Below, one piece after another: positions 63,952 to 64,000 of a stretch of 64,000 bases of DNA (its first letter is position 1; every line of letters starts with the position of its first letter). The notes below the pieces were generated by a model that was not told the DNA's origin, searched no databases, and saw only the letters and a list, made by a program, of their open reading frames with translations. A program made the translations under genes and the position numbers. The stretch spans positions 2,108,001 to 2,172,000 of the forward strand of contig OZ244166.1 of NCBI GenBank assembly GCA_965216445.1. Direction: 5' to 3'. This stretch comes from MA-ANB-1 sp965216445 (GTDB lineage Bacteria; Actinomycetota; Acidimicrobiia; Spongiisociales; ZC4RG35).

Positions 63952-64000
63952 CTAAATCCAAGTCCTCCGTGGGGGTGCGGTCGGGTAAATCACCGGGGCC

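Overview
The window is chromosomal DNA from a high-GC Gram-positive bacterium, most likely an actinobacterium of an early-branching class such as Acidimicrobiia; the class is inference from gene content, not measured. Supporting signs are the actinobacterial block tilS-hpt-ftsH-folE-folP-folB-folK-panC-lysS-clpC, a tad-type pilus block next to a HAD phosphatase as in Mycobacterium tuberculosis (Rv3654c to Rv3661), a SigR/RsrA pair, a MutT1-like NUDIX plus histidine phosphatase protein, PhoH2, an F420-type quinone reductase, a TopA without zinc fingers, and many GTG starts with 4-base stop/start overlaps. Genes are densely packed, with no insertion sequence, prophage, CRISPR array or rRNA.

Layout. 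1-4.2 kb (minus): nucleoside hydrolase fragment, ribokinase, an M15 peptidase and clpC. 4.3-5.3 kb (plus): polyprenyl diphosphate synthase. 5.4-12.4 kb (minus): lysS, panC, a DUF2520 protein and a folate operon containing two oddities, a FolK fused to a membrane methyltransferase and a tyrosine-phosphatase-like protein without its catalytic residues. 12.4-13.8 kb (plus): a three-gene unit (26-codon ORF, ribbon-helix-helix protein, DUF4097 protein) behind a strong promoter full of operator repeats, inserted into the otherwise conserved block. 13.8-21.6 kb (minus): ftsH, hpt, tilS, metalloprotease, rsrA, sigR, tRNA-Thr, holB, tmk. 21.7-24.3 kb (plus): topA. 24.4-31.8 kb (minus): phoH2, F420 enzyme, polX and the seven-gene tad locus. 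31.8-33.6 kb: HAD phosphatase and ispD (plus), with a small minus-strand gene between. 33.6-38.2 kb (minus): a giant secreted protein with a duplicated 497-residue module. 38.5-45.0 kb (plus, with one small minus-strand gene at 40.4-41.0 kb): ArsR-like regulator with MFS exporter, then an FtsX permease with two ATPases. 45.0-52.3 kb (mostly minus): glycerophosphodiesterase, HU, enoyl-CoA hydratase (plus), DUF3237 protein, kinase-like protein, MMPL transporter, hisC. 52.4-56.3 kb (plus): fused E1 alpha-beta dehydrogenase, LOG protein, a small Cys-rich protein, MutT1-like enzyme. 56.4-60 kb (minus): heterodimeric ABC exporter. 60.1-62.5 kb (plus): HerA-like ATPase. 62.5-64 kb (minus): CBS protein and a primary-like sigma factor.

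Most genes are housekeeping: folate and pantothenate synthesis, tRNA charging and modification, proteolysis (ClpC, FtsH), replication and repair (HolB, Tmk, TopA, PolX) and thiol-stress transcription (SigR/RsrA). The most unusual items are the RHH/DUF4097 unit with its 11-bp-phased operator, the dead phosphatase and FolK fusion in the folate operon, a 36-bp-period palindromic repeat in two convergent intergenic gaps, a run of GAA/TTC-loop hairpins with a decayed partial copy 33 kb away, and two genes (nucleoside hydrolase, folP) with no normal start codon at the expected place.
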